The notes under the pieces were generated by a model. That model saw only the letters and a program-made list of their open reading frames with translations, made no database searches and was not told the origin of the DNA. A stretch of DNA of 64,000 bases from Rahnella inusitata. Its GTDB lineage: Bacteria > Pseudomonadota > Gammaproteobacteria > Enterobacterales > Enterobacteriaceae. The stretch spans positions 124,001 to 188,000 of the forward strand of contig NZ_JYDE01000006.1 of the NCBI RefSeq assembly GCF_003263515.1. The letters run 5' to 3'. The translations under genes were made by a program, and so were the position numbers. Below are positions 11,966-21,164 of this stretch, piece after piece; the stretch's first letter is position 1, and each line of letters starts with the position of its first letter.

Positions 11966-13381
11966 ATGTCACTCAGTCGTCGCTCGTTCCTGCAAGCCTC
12001 CGGCGTGGCTCTTGCCGCAGGTGCTCTGCCATTGAAAGCAGAAGCGAGTGGTTCGCAACCGGCCTTGCCTGTTCCGCCGCTGCTAGAATCGCGTCGCGGA
12101 CAACCCCTGTTCCTTACGTTGCAATCCGCCCACTGGTCGTTCCTCGGCGGTGCCAAAGCGCCTGTCTGGGGCATCAACGGCATGTATCTCGGGCCGACAG
12201 TGAAAGTGCACAGCGGGGATGACGTGAAGCTGATTTACAGCAATCGTCTGGCTGAACCGGTGTCGATGACCATCAGTGGTCTGCTGGAACCGGGCACACT
12301 GACCGGCGGTGGTGCGCGCATGATGTCACCGGGCGTGGACTGGTCGCCGGTCTTGCCTATCCGTCAGCCAGCGGCGACGTGCTGGTATCACGCCAATACG
12401 CCAAACCGCATGGGACCGCACGTCTATAACGGGCTGGCGGGAATGTGGATTGTCGAGGATGAAATCAGCAAAAATCTGCCGTTGCCGAATCATTACGGCG
12501 TCGATGATTTCCCGCTGATCATTCAGGACAAACGTCTGGACGGTTTTGGTGTGCCGCAATACGACACACCCGCATCGGGCGGCTTCTTCGGCGATACCAT
12601 GCTGGTGAATGGCGTGCAGAGCCCGTTCGTCGAAGTCTCACGCGGCTGGGTACGTTTGCGTTTACTGAATGCGTCCAATGCGCGTCGTTACGAACTGAGC
12701 ATGAGTGACGGTCGCCCGTTCCACGTCGTGGCCTCGGATCTCGGTTTCCTGCCTGCGCCAATGACCGTGCAGCGTTTATCCCTTGCACCCGGCGAGCGCC
12801 GCGAAGTGCTGGTGGATATGTCGCAAGGTGAAGAAGTCTCGATTACCGCCGGTGAAGCGGCGGGCGTGATGGAGCGTTTGCGCGGGTTGTTTGAGCCATC
12901 GAGTATTCTGGTATCCACGCTGGTGCTGACGCTAAAACCGACCGGCCTGCTGCCTTTGGTAACGGATAATCTGCCGATGCGTTTACTGGCCGATCAAATT
13001 CTCTCCGGCAACGTGATCCGCACCCGTGACCTGCGCCTCGGCGACAGCCAGCCGGGCGTTAACGGCGCCATGTGGGACATCAACCGTATTGACCTCACCG
13101 CCCAGCAGGGGACGTGGGAGCGCTGGACAATACACGCGGACATGCCGCAATCATTCCATGTCGAGGGTGTATCCTTCCTGGTGAAAAGCGTCAACGGTGC
13201 TGCGCCGCTGGTGGAAGATGCCGGATTCAAAGATACGGTCTGGGTCGATGGCGATGTGGAGTTACTGGTGTATTTCAACCAGCCGTCATACGAGCATTTC
13301 CCGTTTGTGTATCGCAGCGGCGCGCTGGAACTGGCGGATCGTGGTTCAGCAGGCAATATGCTGGTTCAGCCGTCGATGTAA
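11966..13381 (+). CDS. ftsP: Cell division protein FtsP (SufI), Tat-exported
   Basis: FtsP is a periplasmic multicopper-oxidase-like protein that stabilises the divisome under stress; the E. coli protein binds no copper. The 471-residue precursor opens with a twin-arginine signal, SRRSFLQASG (Arg5-Arg6), then a mild hydrophobic stretch ending near residue 27. Three cupredoxin-like domains follow. The tail lacks the His-Cys-His copper cluster expected of an active oxidase, which fits FtsP rather than CueO. A GAGAAG ribosome site precedes the ATG. A bidirectional terminator follows. Confidence 0.94.
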   Translation: MSLSRRSFLQASGVALAAGALPLKAEASGSQPALPVPPLLESRRGQPLFLTLQSAHWSFLGGAKAPVWGINGMYLGPTVKVHSGDDVKLIYSNRLAEPVSMTISGLLEPGTLTGGGARMMSPGVDWSPVLPIRQPAATCWYHANTPNRMGPHVYNGLAGMWIVEDEISKNLPLPNHYGVDDFPLIIQDKRLDGFGVPQYDTPASGGFFGDTMLVNGVQSPFVEVSRGWVRLRLLNASNARRYELSMSDGRPFHVVASDLGFLPAPMTVQRLSLAPGERREVLVDMSQGEEVSITAGEAAGVMERLRGLFEPSSILVSTLVLTLKPTGLLPLVTDNLPMRLLADQILSGNVIRTRDLRLGDSQPGVNGAMWDINRIDLTAQQGTWERWTIHADMPQSFHVEGVSFLVKSVNGAAPLVEDAGFKDTVWVDGDVELLVYFNQPSYEHFPFVYRSGALELADRGSAGNMLVQPSM

Positions 13382-13394
13382 CGATTTCGATGCC

Positions 13395-13422
13395 AAAAAA
13401 AACCCGCCAAGGCGGGTTTTTT
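13395..13422. terminator. Bidirectional terminator between ftsP and dkgA
   Basis: Eight A residues, a 6-bp stem CCCGCC/GGCGGG with an AA loop, and six T residues lie between the convergent ftsP and dkgA stops. Confidence 0.9.
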
Positions 13423-13443
13423 AGTTTTCAGAACACTGCAGGA

Positions 13444-14268
13444 TTACAGCCCCTTTTCAGGATCTGGCCCCAGACGGTGCTCTTTATCCAGTTTGGTCAC
13501 TTCCGCCAGCTCTTCTTTCTCCAGTTTAAAATCAAACACGTCGAAGTTTTCGCGGATGCGTTTTGGTGTGACAGATTTCGGGATAACGATCAGCCCGTTA
13601 TCCAGATGCCAGCGGATCACAATCTGCGCCGGGGTTTTATCGTATTTATCTGCCAGTTTCTGAATCAGCGGCTGATCGAAAACGCCTTCGCCGCCTTGTG
13701 CCAGAGGGCTCCAGGATTCGGTGGCGATATTGTGCGTGGCGTTCCAGGAATGCAGCTGACGCTGTTGCATCAGTGGGTGCAGCTCAATCTGGTTCACCAC
13801 CGGGAAAATCCCGGTTTCATCTTTCAGTTTCTGCAAATGGGCGAGCGGGAAGTTACACACGCCGACGCTTTTCGCCAGACCCTCTTCTTTCAGCTTCAGC
13901 AGTGCTTTCCATGCTTCAACATAGTTGCCCTGTTGCGGCTGCGGCCAGTGGATCAGGTACAGATCGACATAATCGGTTTGCAGTTTTTTAAGGCTGGTTT
14001 CCAGCGCTTGTGGCGCATTCAGCTGATCGTCATTCCACAGTTTGGTGGTGATGAACAACTCTTCACGAGGAACGAGATTAGCGGCGATCGCTTCGCCAAC
14101 GCCTTCCTCATTCTTGTAAATGGCGGCGGTATCGATATGACGATAACCGGTTTCAATGGCGGTTTTTACCGCCGCAGTAGCATCCTGATTACTGGCTTTC
14201 CATACGCCAAGTCCTAACTGAGGCATCAGGTTGCCATCGTGAAGTTTTATGATGGGTTGAGCTGCCAT
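13444..14268 (-). CDS. dkgA: 2,5-diketo-D-gluconate reductase A (aldo-keto reductase)
   Basis: DkgA (YqhE) is an NADPH-dependent aldo-keto reductase acting on 2,5-diketogluconate, methylglyoxal and beta-keto esters. The 274-residue protein has the full catalytic tetrad: Asp46 and Tyr51 (GYRHIDTAAIYKNEE), Lys76 (TTKLWN) and His107 (YLIHWP). The cofactor signature IPKSVTPKRIREN lies near the C-terminus. In E. coli dkgA is the second gene after yqhD, and both are activated by YqhC. Here yqhD is missing and dkgA itself is divergent from yqhC, so dkgA is probably the direct YqhC target. Confidence 0.93.
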   Translation of the reverse strand: MAAQPIIKLHDGNLMPQLGLGVWKASNQDATAAVKTAIETGYRHIDTAAIYKNEEGVGEAIAANLVPREELFITTKLWNDDQLNAPQALETSLKKLQTDYVDLYLIHWPQPQQGNYVEAWKALLKLKEEGLAKSVGVCNFPLAHLQKLKDETGIFPVVNQIELHPLMQQRQLHSWNATHNIATESWSPLAQGGEGVFDQPLIQKLADKYDKTPAQIVIRWHLDNGLIVIPKSVTPKRIRENFDVFDFKLEKEELAEVTKLDKEHRLGPDPEKGL

Positions 14269-14569
14269 GAGTTTCTCCTTATGGGCGGACCGTAATTGAC
14301 ATCGTGCCCGCTGAAATACGCGGGCACAGACAGAAATGGGGCTTTAGCCTGAGACTAAGTCTAGTTAACGAAACGGCATCTTGCTGAGCAAGCTACTGAT
14401 TTTATTTTCAACTCACCGATCGTTTGACGGTTTTTACTGTACGTCCAAACTGCCGCAGGGAAGATGCTCAATCCTGCTTAAGGCTTGCCTGTTTCTGCTT
14501 GTCTCTGTAGAAATGATGGCGGATATGGCACTATTAGTGATGGTTTATCGGAAACGGGATGAAGTTAAT
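14269..14569. other. Divergent control region between dkgA and yqhC
   Basis: No gene is seen. An open frame in phase with yqhC reaches back to about position 14381, but its first 63 codons do not resemble the YqhC family and are treated as leader. By analogy with E. coli, YqhC should bind here to switch on dkgA; I could not identify its operator by eye. Confidence 0.5.
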
Positions 14570-15511
14570 ATGGAAAACGTGGACAGCTTATGTGCCCGCA
14601 TGGCGGCACGTGTCGCGCAGCTGAGCGGTGACAAAATACTCAGTAAATCGGCGGTGCCGCAGGTCACGTTGATGTATACCACGCAGTACCATGCGCGCCA
14701 GCCGGTGCTCTATAATCCCGGCGTGGTGATCCTGTTTCAGGGGAGTAAAGTGGGCTATCTTGGCAAAAAAACGTTCTCCTACGATCCGCACAATTACCTG
14801 ATGCTGACGGTGCCGTTGCCGTTCGAATGCGAAACTTTCGGCAGCCCGGAACAACCGATGGCCGGTATTCAGATCAGTATCGATAATCTGATGTTGCAGG
14901 ATTTACTGATGGATATGGGCGATGAGGCGATGGCGCATCAGCGCGAGTCTTCCACCGGTATCAATTCCGGCATTTTGGATGACGACATTCTGTGCGCCAC
15001 TGAACGTCTGCTGGATGTGATGGATAAACCGCTGCACGCCCGTGTACTGGGCCCGAAAATCATCCGCGAGATTTTGTTCTTTATTCTGACCAGCGAAAAC
15101 GGCGGGGCGTTGCAGGCGCTGGTCAACCGCCATACGCACTTCAGCCAGATAACCAAATCCTTGCGCCGCATTGAAGCTCAGTATGCCGATAATCTCAGCG
15201 TCGAAATTCTGGCGAGTGAAGTGAACATGAGCGTCTCGGCGTTTCATCACAACTTCAAAGCCGTGACCAGCACGTCGCCGTTGCAATACCTGAAAACGTA
15301 TCGGCTGCATAAAGCACGCATGATGATGATTTACGACGGATTAAAAGCCAGTTCGGCGGCATTGCAGGTGGGTTACGAAAGCGCGTCGCAGTTCAGCCGC
15401 GAGTTTAAGCGTTACTTTGGCGTGACCCCAAGCGACGAAATTGCGCGCCTGAGGGAAGGGCATTTTGGCGCAGTGGCTGTCGCCGATGCATCATTTAAAG
15501 CGGTATTCTAG
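14570..15511 (+). CDS. yqhC: AraC-family regulator YqhC
   Basis: The 313-residue regulator has an AraC_N-type sensory domain (about residues 20-170) and two C-terminal helix-turn-helix units (about 210-300), including SVEILASEVNMSVSAFHHNF and GYESASQFSREFKRYFG. E. coli YqhC senses aldehydes such as glyoxal and activates yqhD-dkgA. I chose the ATG at MENVDSLCARMAARV because the family homology begins there; the ribosome site is weak (GGGA about 10 bases away), so an earlier in-frame ATG remains possible. The adjacent divergent dkgA supports the name. It is convergent with yghB, with only 27 bases between the stops and no terminator seen. Confidence 0.86.
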   Translation: MENVDSLCARMAARVAQLSGDKILSKSAVPQVTLMYTTQYHARQPVLYNPGVVILFQGSKVGYLGKKTFSYDPHNYLMLTVPLPFECETFGSPEQPMAGIQISIDNLMLQDLLMDMGDEAMAHQRESSTGINSGILDDDILCATERLLDVMDKPLHARVLGPKIIREILFFILTSENGGALQALVNRHTHFSQITKSLRRIEAQYADNLSVEILASEVNMSVSAFHHNFKAVTSTSPLQYLKTYRLHKARMMMIYDGLKASSAALQVGYESASQFSREFKRYFGVTPSDEIARLREGHFGAVAVADASFKAVF

Positions 15512-15538
15512 CTGGCGAGAATAGCGAAAAGACTGGCC

Positions 15539-16198
15539 TCAGGCGTGGGCTTTGCGGTTTTTCCACAGCACCACGAGACCGCCCGCAAGGCCAATCACCA
15601 GCAGCAGCACCGGTAAAATCATCAGCCCGGCCATGACCTGATCTTCATGACGTTTCACCAGCGGAATGTGGCTCATGGCAAATCCCAGCGTAATGACTAC
15701 ACCCACCCACAGAATGGCGCTCAGCCAGTTAAAGAACTGGAAACGTGCATTATTAAGGCCGGAGATCCCGGCCATGGTCGGCAGCAGGGTGCGCACAAAC
15801 GCCAGAAAACGGCCCGCCAGCAGCGCCATCAAACCGTGCTCAATGAACATCCGGTGTGCGCGCTGATGATAATGCGCCGGTAGCTGCAACAGCCAGCCTT
15901 TCACCACGCGGGTATGCCCGAGCCATCGCCCCTGTATATAGCTCAGCCAGCAGCCAAGGCTGGCAGCGATCACCAGAATAATCAGCGTCGGGAAAAAGCT
16001 CATTACACCTTTGGCGATGAGCGCACCGGTCAGCAGCAGCAGGCTGTCGCCGGGCAGGAAAGAGGCGGGAAGCAATCCGTTTTCAAGGAACAGCGTGGTG
16101 AACAGGACAGCATAAATAACCCAAAGCAAATTGGGGTCGGCGAGCATAGTAAAATCATGCCGCCAGAGTGCATGAAAAATGTCGCAAATAACTGCCAT
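15539..16198 (-). CDS. yghB: DedA-family inner-membrane protein YghB
   Basis: The 219-residue, multi-pass membrane protein matches E. coli YghB in length and position (between yqhC and metC). DedA/SNARE-associated family hallmarks are present: [20 protein letters not shown] (near residue 39) and the [16 protein letters not shown] segment (near 128) with the essential arginines and acidic residues. YghB and its paralogue YqjA support membrane proton-motive force, cell division and drug tolerance; the family includes lipid flippases. AGGA lies 6 bases before the ATG. Its leader contains an unusual tandem repeat. Confidence 0.93.
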   Translation of the reverse strand: MAVICDIFHALWRHDFTMLADPNLLWVIYAVLFTTLFLENGLLPASFLPGDSLLLLTGALIAKGVMSFFPTLIILVIAASLGCWLSYIQGRWLGHTRVVKGWLLQLPAHYHQRAHRMFIEHGLMALLAGRFLAFVRTLLPTMAGISGLNNARFQFFNWLSAILWVGVVITLGFAMSHIPLVKRHEDQVMAGLMILPVLLLVIGLAGGLVVLWKNRKAHA

Positions 16199-16209
16199 AT
16201 TCTGTCCTG

Positions 16210-16242
16210 TTGCTGTTCGTGTGCTGTTCGTGTGCTGTTCGT
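16210..16242. repeat. Three tandem 11-bp repeats in the yghB leader
   Basis: Three copies of GTGCTGTTCGT (the first with one mismatch) stand head to tail. On the yghB strand they read ACGAACAGCAC and end just before the ribosome site. Copy number could vary by slippage. Confidence 0.85.
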
Positions 16243-16437
16243 GACAACTTTTGTCGATTCTAAGTGTACCGTAATTCGCGTTTTGAGATGTTGATCTGGG
16301 AACGCTCTGTTCGAAATGTAACCTCCGGGAATTATTACCAGAGGTTATGGGTAGAGCTTACAGAGTATTCTCATTCTACGAATGGAAATCCGACAGATAC
16401 CTTAACGATCTGAGCAGTCTGTCGCAATCCCTGTGTC

Positions 16438-17631
16438 TCAGACCGTGGCAATCCGTTCAAACGCCGCGCTCAGATCGGCGATCAAATCATCACAATGCTC
16501 CAGGCCGATATGAAGACGCACCAGCGTGCCGGTGAAATCGATGGTTTCTGCCGGACGGATTGCCTGAATTTCTTCCGGCTGATTGGCCAGAACCAGCGAT
16601 TCAAAACCGCCCCAGGAATACGCCATGCTGAAATGCTCGAAGTGATCAAGATAGTCTGAAAGCTGTTGCTTGCTCAGCCGCTGCTTCAGCACAAACGAAA
16701 AAAGGCCACAGCTACCGGTGAAATCGCGTTTCCAGAACTCATGGCCTTTGCTGCCCGGCAATGCCGGATGATTCACCACCGCCACTTCAGGGCGCGTTGC
16801 CAGCCACTGCGCGATATGCAGGCTGCTTTCTGCGTGCTGTTTCAGGCGGATGCCCATGGTGCGTAAACCGCGGCTGGCGACGTAGGCCGTATCGGCGTCA
16901 ACCATTTGCCCCATCAGATAGGAATGCTCGCGCAGCTGCTCCCAGCATCGTGCATTGGAAACGGCGGTGCCGATCATTGCATCGGAATGCCCGACGATAT
17001 ATTTGGTTCCCGCCTGAATCGAAATATCGATATCAAACTCCAGCGCCTTAAACAGAATACCCGCCGCCCAGGTATTATCGATCATGATGACGACGTCCGG
17101 GGACACCGCTCGTACCGCTTTCACCATCGCCGGAATATCCGGTACTTCCATGGTGATTGAACCCGGTGATTCGAGGAACACCACTTTGGTGTTCGGTTGC
17201 ATCAGCGCTCCCAAACCGCCACCCATGTCTGATGGGAAATAGGTGGTAGAAACTCCCAGTTTCTTCAGCACTTTTTCACAGAAATCCTGCGTTGGTTCGT
17301 AAGAAGAACCGGCCACCAGAATGTGGTCACCGGCACTGACAAACGACAGCACCGCATTGCTGACCGCCGCCGCGCCGCACGGATAGAGCGCACAGCCCGC
17401 GCCACCTTCCAGTTCGACCATCGCTTCCTGCAATGAGAAATGCGTCAGGGTGCCGCGGCGGCCATAGAACAGCTCGCCGTTAGCGCGGTTGGCAGTGGCG
17501 TGTTTTTTTTCGGCTACCGTTTCAAATACCAGTGATGACGCGCGCTGGATAACCGCATTCACTGAACCCTGCGTGAATTTCTTGTCCCGTCCGGCACTGA
17601 CCAGCGCGGTTTCAATTTTCTTAGACGACAT
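16438..17631 (-). CDS. metC: Cystathionine beta-lyase
   Basis: MetC splits cystathionine into homocysteine, pyruvate and ammonia, the penultimate step of methionine synthesis. The 397-residue protein aligns with E. coli MetC without large gaps. The PLP-binding lysine is Lys210 ([14 protein letters not shown]), the same number as in E. coli. Upstream Tyr residues for PLP phosphate contact ([10 protein letters not shown], Tyr56) are present. A 239-base gap separates it from yghB on the same strand. A weak Met-box-like AGACATGT lies about 60 bases upstream; MetJ control is expected from the family but not proven here. Confidence 0.96.
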   Translation of the reverse strand: MSSKKIETALVSAGRDKKFTQGSVNAVIQRASSLVFETVAEKKHATANRANGELFYGRRGTLTHFSLQEAMVELEGGAGCALYPCGAAAVSNAVLSFVSAGDHILVAGSSYEPTQDFCEKVLKKLGVSTTYFPSDMGGGLGALMQPNTKVVFLESPGSITMEVPDIPAMVKAVRAVSPDVVIMIDNTWAAGILFKALEFDIDISIQAGTKYIVGHSDAMIGTAVSNARCWEQLREHSYLMGQMVDADTAYVASRGLRTMGIRLKQHAESSLHIAQWLATRPEVAVVNHPALPGSKGHEFWKRDFTGSCGLFSFVLKQRLSKQQLSDYLDHFEHFSMAYSWGGFESLVLANQPEEIQAIRPAETIDFTGTLVRLHIGLEHCDDLIADLSAAFERIATV

Positions 17632-17756
17632 AATCCGTATTTCACCCTGATTGATTTGGAGATCGGCGCGCTGTCGCGTCCGCTGACATGTCTTTAACTT
17701 AACATGAGGAATTTCAGGGATCTGTCTTTTGCCGGGTGAATGAAAAAATTTCAGTC

Positions 17757-17783
17757 AAAAAAAAGCCCGTTCGCAGAACGGGC
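17757..17783 (-). terminator. Terminator after the TRAP operon
   Basis: On the minus strand an 8-bp stem, GCCCGTTC/GAACGGGC, is followed by eight T residues about 30 bases beyond the dctM stop. Confidence 0.88.
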
Positions 17784-17811
17784 AGAGGAGAAACCAGACA
17801 CAAAGGAAAAA

Positions 17812-19104
17812 TTAACCCGTATAGACCCCAAACAGTTTGGGCAGGAATAGCGAGATTGACGGGATGTAGGTCACCAGCATCAGCACCACAAACAGCACGC
17901 AGTAGAACGGCAACATGGCTTTGACGACTTTCTCGATGCTCTGTTTACTCACCGCACTGGCGACGAACAGCACCGAACCGACCGGCGGTGTGATAAGCCC
18001 GATCCCCAGATTGACCAGCATGATCATCCCGAAATGCACCGGATCGATGCCGAGCGATAACACCACCGGCAGCAGCACTGGCGTCAGGATCAGGATGATC
18101 GGCGCCATGTCCATCAGCGTACCGATCAGCAGCAGCATGATGTTGATCCACATGAGGATCACGTACTTGTTGTCAGAGATCGAGGTAAAGAACTCGGTGA
18201 TCCGCATCGGCAGCTGCATGTAGGTCATCACTGCGCCAAAGCTGGCGGCGAAGCCAATCAGGATCATCACGATACTGACCGTTTTGACCGTGCGATACAT
18301 CAGTTTTGGTAGCTCACTCCACTTGTAATCGCGGTAGATAAACATGGTGACGAAGAACGACCACAGGCAGGCGATGGCGGCGGATTCCGTCGCGGTGAAA
18401 ATCCCGCTGAGGATCCCACCCATGATGATGACCACTGTCATCAGGCCCCACAGCGTGTCGATGAAAATCTTCAGCGCCTGGCGGAACGGCACGCGCTCAC
18501 CTTTCGGATAACCGCGCTGATGAGCAAACACCACGCACATCACCATCAGCGTCAGGCTGAGCAGCAAACCGGGCAGAATACCGGCGATGAACAGCGCGGC
18601 GATCGATACCGTACCGCCAGTCGCCAGCGAGTAAATCACTGAGTTATGGCTCGGTGGTGTCAGGATCGCCTGCACCGAACCGCTGGCGGTGACCGCAGCG
18701 GCGAAATCGCGCGGATACCCTTTTTTCTCCATTTCCGGGATCATCACCGAACCGATCGACGCGGTATCCGCCACCGACGAGCCAGAGATCGCACCGAAAA
18801 ACGTCGAGGCGACAATGTTTACCAGCGACAGTCCGCCGCGGATAAATCCGACAAAGATGTAGGCAAAACTCACCAGCCTGCGGGCTATGCCACCTTCGGC
18901 CATGATTGCCCCCGCCAGAATAAAGAACGGGATCGCCAGCAATGAAAACTTGTTTACGCCGTTGGTCAACTGAATCATCAGCGCCTCAAACGGCAGGTCG
19001 ATCCACCAGGCACCGGCCAGCGCGCTGAGCCCGACGGCGTACGCCACCGGCACGCCGATCGCCAGCATCACCCCCAGCGTTAACAGTAAAATAAGTGCGT
19101 CCAT
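17812..19104 (-). CDS. TRAP transporter large permease (DctM family)
   Basis: This 430-residue, very hydrophobic protein is the 12-TM-type permease of a tripartite ATP-independent periplasmic (TRAP) transporter, which imports organic or sugar acids with Na+. Family marks include GVPVAYAVGLSALAG near residue 18, FFGAISGSSVADTASIG near 92 and NLGIGLITPPVG near 365. It is the last gene of an operon with the small permease (13 bases upstream) and the solute-binding protein. Substrate cannot be read from this subunit. In E. coli metC and exbB are neighbours, so the operon is an addition at this site. Confidence 0.93.
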   Translation of the reverse strand: MDALILLLTLGVMLAIGVPVAYAVGLSALAGAWWIDLPFEALMIQLTNGVNKFSLLAIPFFILAGAIMAEGGIARRLVSFAYIFVGFIRGGLSLVNIVASTFFGAISGSSVADTASIGSVMIPEMEKKGYPRDFAAAVTASGSVQAILTPPSHNSVIYSLATGGTVSIAALFIAGILPGLLLSLTLMVMCVVFAHQRGYPKGERVPFRQALKIFIDTLWGLMTVVIIMGGILSGIFTATESAAIACLWSFFVTMFIYRDYKWSELPKLMYRTVKTVSIVMILIGFAASFGAVMTYMQLPMRITEFFTSISDNKYVILMWINIMLLLIGTLMDMAPIILILTPVLLPVVLSLGIDPVHFGMIMLVNLGIGLITPPVGSVLFVASAVSKQSIEKVVKAMLPFYCVLFVVLMLVTYIPSISLFLPKLFGVYTG

Positions 19105-19117
19105 AAACGTCTCCGGG

Positions 19118-19630
19118 TCAGGCGTCGGAATTGCCCAGCATCACCACCGGGCGCTGATGCTGCGGTCCGGCGATGATCTGCTCAATGATGAATAAAATCG
19201 TCAGGGCGGATCCTATCGGTAGCGGCAAATAGGTTTCACCGGCGGTCAGCAGTGGGAACTCGGCTACCGGTTGTGTCCAGAGTTCGCTGCACAGATGCAG
19301 GCTGTACCAGAAAATGAAAATGCTGATGGCCAGCATCATCAGATCTGACAGCAGCGCCGAGAACTTTTTTAGCGCAGGGGGCAGGCGGTCGGTGACCATC
19401 GCCACCACGATATGAGAACCGGCGCGGTAGCTGACGGCAGCGCCGATAAAGGTGAATGTCACCATGCACATAATGGCGACCGGTTCAGGCCACGACAGCG
19501 CGCTGTTCATGACGTAACGGGCGAAGATCCCGATGGGGATCACTGCCACCATCAGCAATAACGCAATCCCGGCGAGCCACATTGCGGCGCGGTAAAGGAT
19601 GTCCATCAGGGTGTGATATCCGGAAATCAT
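19118..19630 (-). CDS. TRAP transporter small permease (DctQ family)
   Basis: The 170-residue protein has four hydrophobic segments, as expected for the small TRAP membrane subunit that couples the binding protein to the large permease. Family features include the N-terminal AAMWLAGIALLLMVAVIPIG helix and the NSALSWPEPVAIMCMV segment near residue 57. I start it at MISGYHTLMD, which has a GGGGGAAG ribosome site 4 bases upstream; a longer reading would add 19 residues without family support. It lies 60 bases after the solute-binding gene. Confidence 0.9.
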   Translation of the reverse strand: MISGYHTLMDILYRAAMWLAGIALLLMVAVIPIGIFARYVMNSALSWPEPVAIMCMVTFTFIGAAVSYRAGSHIVVAMVTDRLPPALKKFSALLSDLMMLAISIFIFWYSLHLCSELWTQPVAEFPLLTAGETYLPLPIGSALTILFIIEQIIAGPQHQRPVVMLGNSDA

Positions 19631-19690
19631 AAGGCTTCCCCCGGTGAGTGTCGGAAAAGGGCAGCGGTCGCTGCCCTGCAGAGACAAGGT

Positions 19691-20668
19691 TTACTGAACG
19701 TCGGCGATTTGCTGCATCAGTGCTTTATGGTCTTTGCCGAACTCATCGCGCACGGACTGTGTGGCTTGCACATAAGTCGCCGGATCGATTTCGTAGAATT
19801 TCACGCCACCGGCTTTCATCGTAGCGAGGGCTTTCTCGTTATAGGCTTTCCACAGCTCACGCTGCTCGTCCTGCGCTTCTTTCGACAGTTTGAGGATCAG
19901 CTGCTGGTCTTCGGGTTTCAGTTTGTCCCACTTCACTTTCGAGTACAGGAACAGCTCAGGGATAATGAAGTGACGGCTGTAGGTGTAGTTCTTCACCACC
20001 GGCAGATAGTTGTGCGCGACGAAGGTCGGCGGATTGTTTTCGGTACCGTCGATCACGCCAGTTTGCATTCCGCTGAACACTTCACTGACGCCCATCGCCA
20101 CCGGATTCGCGCCCATGGCTTTCAGCGTGGCCAGCGCAATTGGGCTGCCCTGAACACGGATTTTCATTCCTTTCAGGTCTTCAGGTTTAACCACGGCTTC
20201 TTTGGTGATCAGGTTTCGCGTGCCGCCGTCCATCCAGCCGAGGAACACCAGGCGTGAATTCGGGTTGTTAGTGATCTTATCGCCGATCTCCTTACCAATC
20301 TGACCGTCGAGTACTTTGTGCATGTGGTCTTCATCACGGAATATGTAGGGCAGGGTGAAGACGTTGATTTCCGGCAAAATAGAGGCGACAGGCGTCATCG
20401 ACACGCGAATGATGTCCAGCGCACCGAGCTGTGCCTGTTCAATTTCCTGCTTTTCATCGCCCAGCACACCGCCGGGGAAGGTTTTGATTTCAAGACGCCC
20501 GTCAGTTTGCTTGTGCAGCTTTTCGCCCATGTGCTGGACGGCAACGACGTTCGGGTAGCCTTGCGGATGCACATCGGCGGCTTTCAACGTCTGCGCTGAC
20601 GCGGCGGAGGTAAATAACAGGGTGGCGGAACTCAGGCAAAGGCTGAGAAGTGCTTTTTGCAATTTCAT
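19691..20668 (-). CDS. TRAP transporter solute-binding protein (DctP family)
   Basis: The 325-residue precursor has a clean signal peptide (MKLQKALLSLCL to SAASA, cleavage near residue 27). The mature part begins QTLKAADVHPQGYP. DctP family marks include the carboxylate-binding arginine segment MKIRVQGSPIALATLKAMGA and the downstream VFSGMQTGVIDGTENN. The conserved Arg in KIRVQ usually pairs with the ligand carboxylate, so an organic or sugar acid is likely. The substrate is not known; the gar genes nearby do not prove galactarate. GGAGA precedes the ATG; a longer reading upstream is rejected because it precedes the signal peptide. Confidence 0.92.
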   Translation of the reverse strand: MKLQKALLSLCLSSATLLFTSAASAQTLKAADVHPQGYPNVVAVQHMGEKLHKQTDGRLEIKTFPGGVLGDEKQEIEQAQLGALDIIRVSMTPVASILPEINVFTLPYIFRDEDHMHKVLDGQIGKEIGDKITNNPNSRLVFLGWMDGGTRNLITKEAVVKPEDLKGMKIRVQGSPIALATLKAMGANPVAMGVSEVFSGMQTGVIDGTENNPPTFVAHNYLPVVKNYTYSRHFIIPELFLYSKVKWDKLKPEDQQLILKLSKEAQDEQRELWKAYNEKALATMKAGGVKFYEIDPATYVQATQSVRDEFGKDHKALMQQIADVQ

Positions 20669-20856
20669 CAGTTTGTCTCCAGGGGTATTCGGTATGAAAA
20701 AAGTTACAGCGAAAATGAACCGGCCGGCGCACCGCGCGCTGTCAGATCTGCATGAGAGTATTGAAAATAATGATGTAAATGAAACGGATACAGGACATGC
20801 CAGTGTGTGGTCTTTGCCCGTGCTAAGCACCTTACCCTATTTATAACTGTTGGGTA

Positions 20857-20872
20857 TTTGAGCGTTATCACA
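20857..20872. promoter_or_regulatory. Candidate CRP site upstream of the TRAP operon
   Basis: TTTGA-N6-TCACA matches the CRP consensus TGTGA-N6-TCACA with one mismatch. It lies about 190 bases upstream of the binding-protein gene in the gap shared with exbB. Carbon-source control of a sugar-acid transporter would make sense, but this is inference. Confidence 0.4.
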
Positions 20873-21072
20873 AACTCGCAACAAATGTAAAATACTGTTA
20901 CTTAATATTTAAAACGTTGTTTTGTCTTTGGTAATTGCTGGCAGGTGATTGATTTAGCATAGGATTATTTGCAAAAGTGTGACGCAGATTAAACTGTCGA
21001 TCTATTAACCAAAGGGTCAAAACCTTGTCATCCGTCAAGGACACTGGCGGCGTCAGGCGCGACAATGTAAAT

Positions 21073-21091
21073 AATAATGAGAACGACTATC
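21073..21091. promoter_or_regulatory. Fur box upstream of exbB
   Basis: AATAATGAGAACGACTATC matches the 19-base Fur consensus (GATAATGATAATCATTATC) at 14 positions by my count. It overlaps the expected -35 region of the promoter whose -10 is TATAAT about 20 bases downstream. Iron-bound Fur would block exbBD transcription, as in other enterics. Confidence 0.8.
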
Positions 21092-21164
21092 AATTAGGTC
21101 TTTTTATTTGATATAATTCGGCGTTATTTAACCCATATACACTGATTCTGGCTGGAGGCGACGC

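Larger units (their letters stand above)
20669..21164. other. Divergent gap between the TRAP operon and exbB
   Basis: No gene is seen in these 496 bases. The left part should carry the TRAP promoter with a candidate CRP site. The right part carries the exbB promoter: a perfect -10 TATAAT at 21112-21117, and a Fur-box-like sequence where the -35 should be. Confidence 0.6.

Noticed and set aside
13114-14217. Open frame of 367 codons on the plus strand through the ftsP end and across dkgA
   Set aside because: It crosses the ftsP-dkgA terminator and is antisense to dkgA; no homology is visible.
17640-17720. Met boxes upstream of metC
   Set aside because: Only one 8-base unit resembles AGACGTCT (6 of 8) and no clear tandem partner is visible, so I did not list a MetJ operator.
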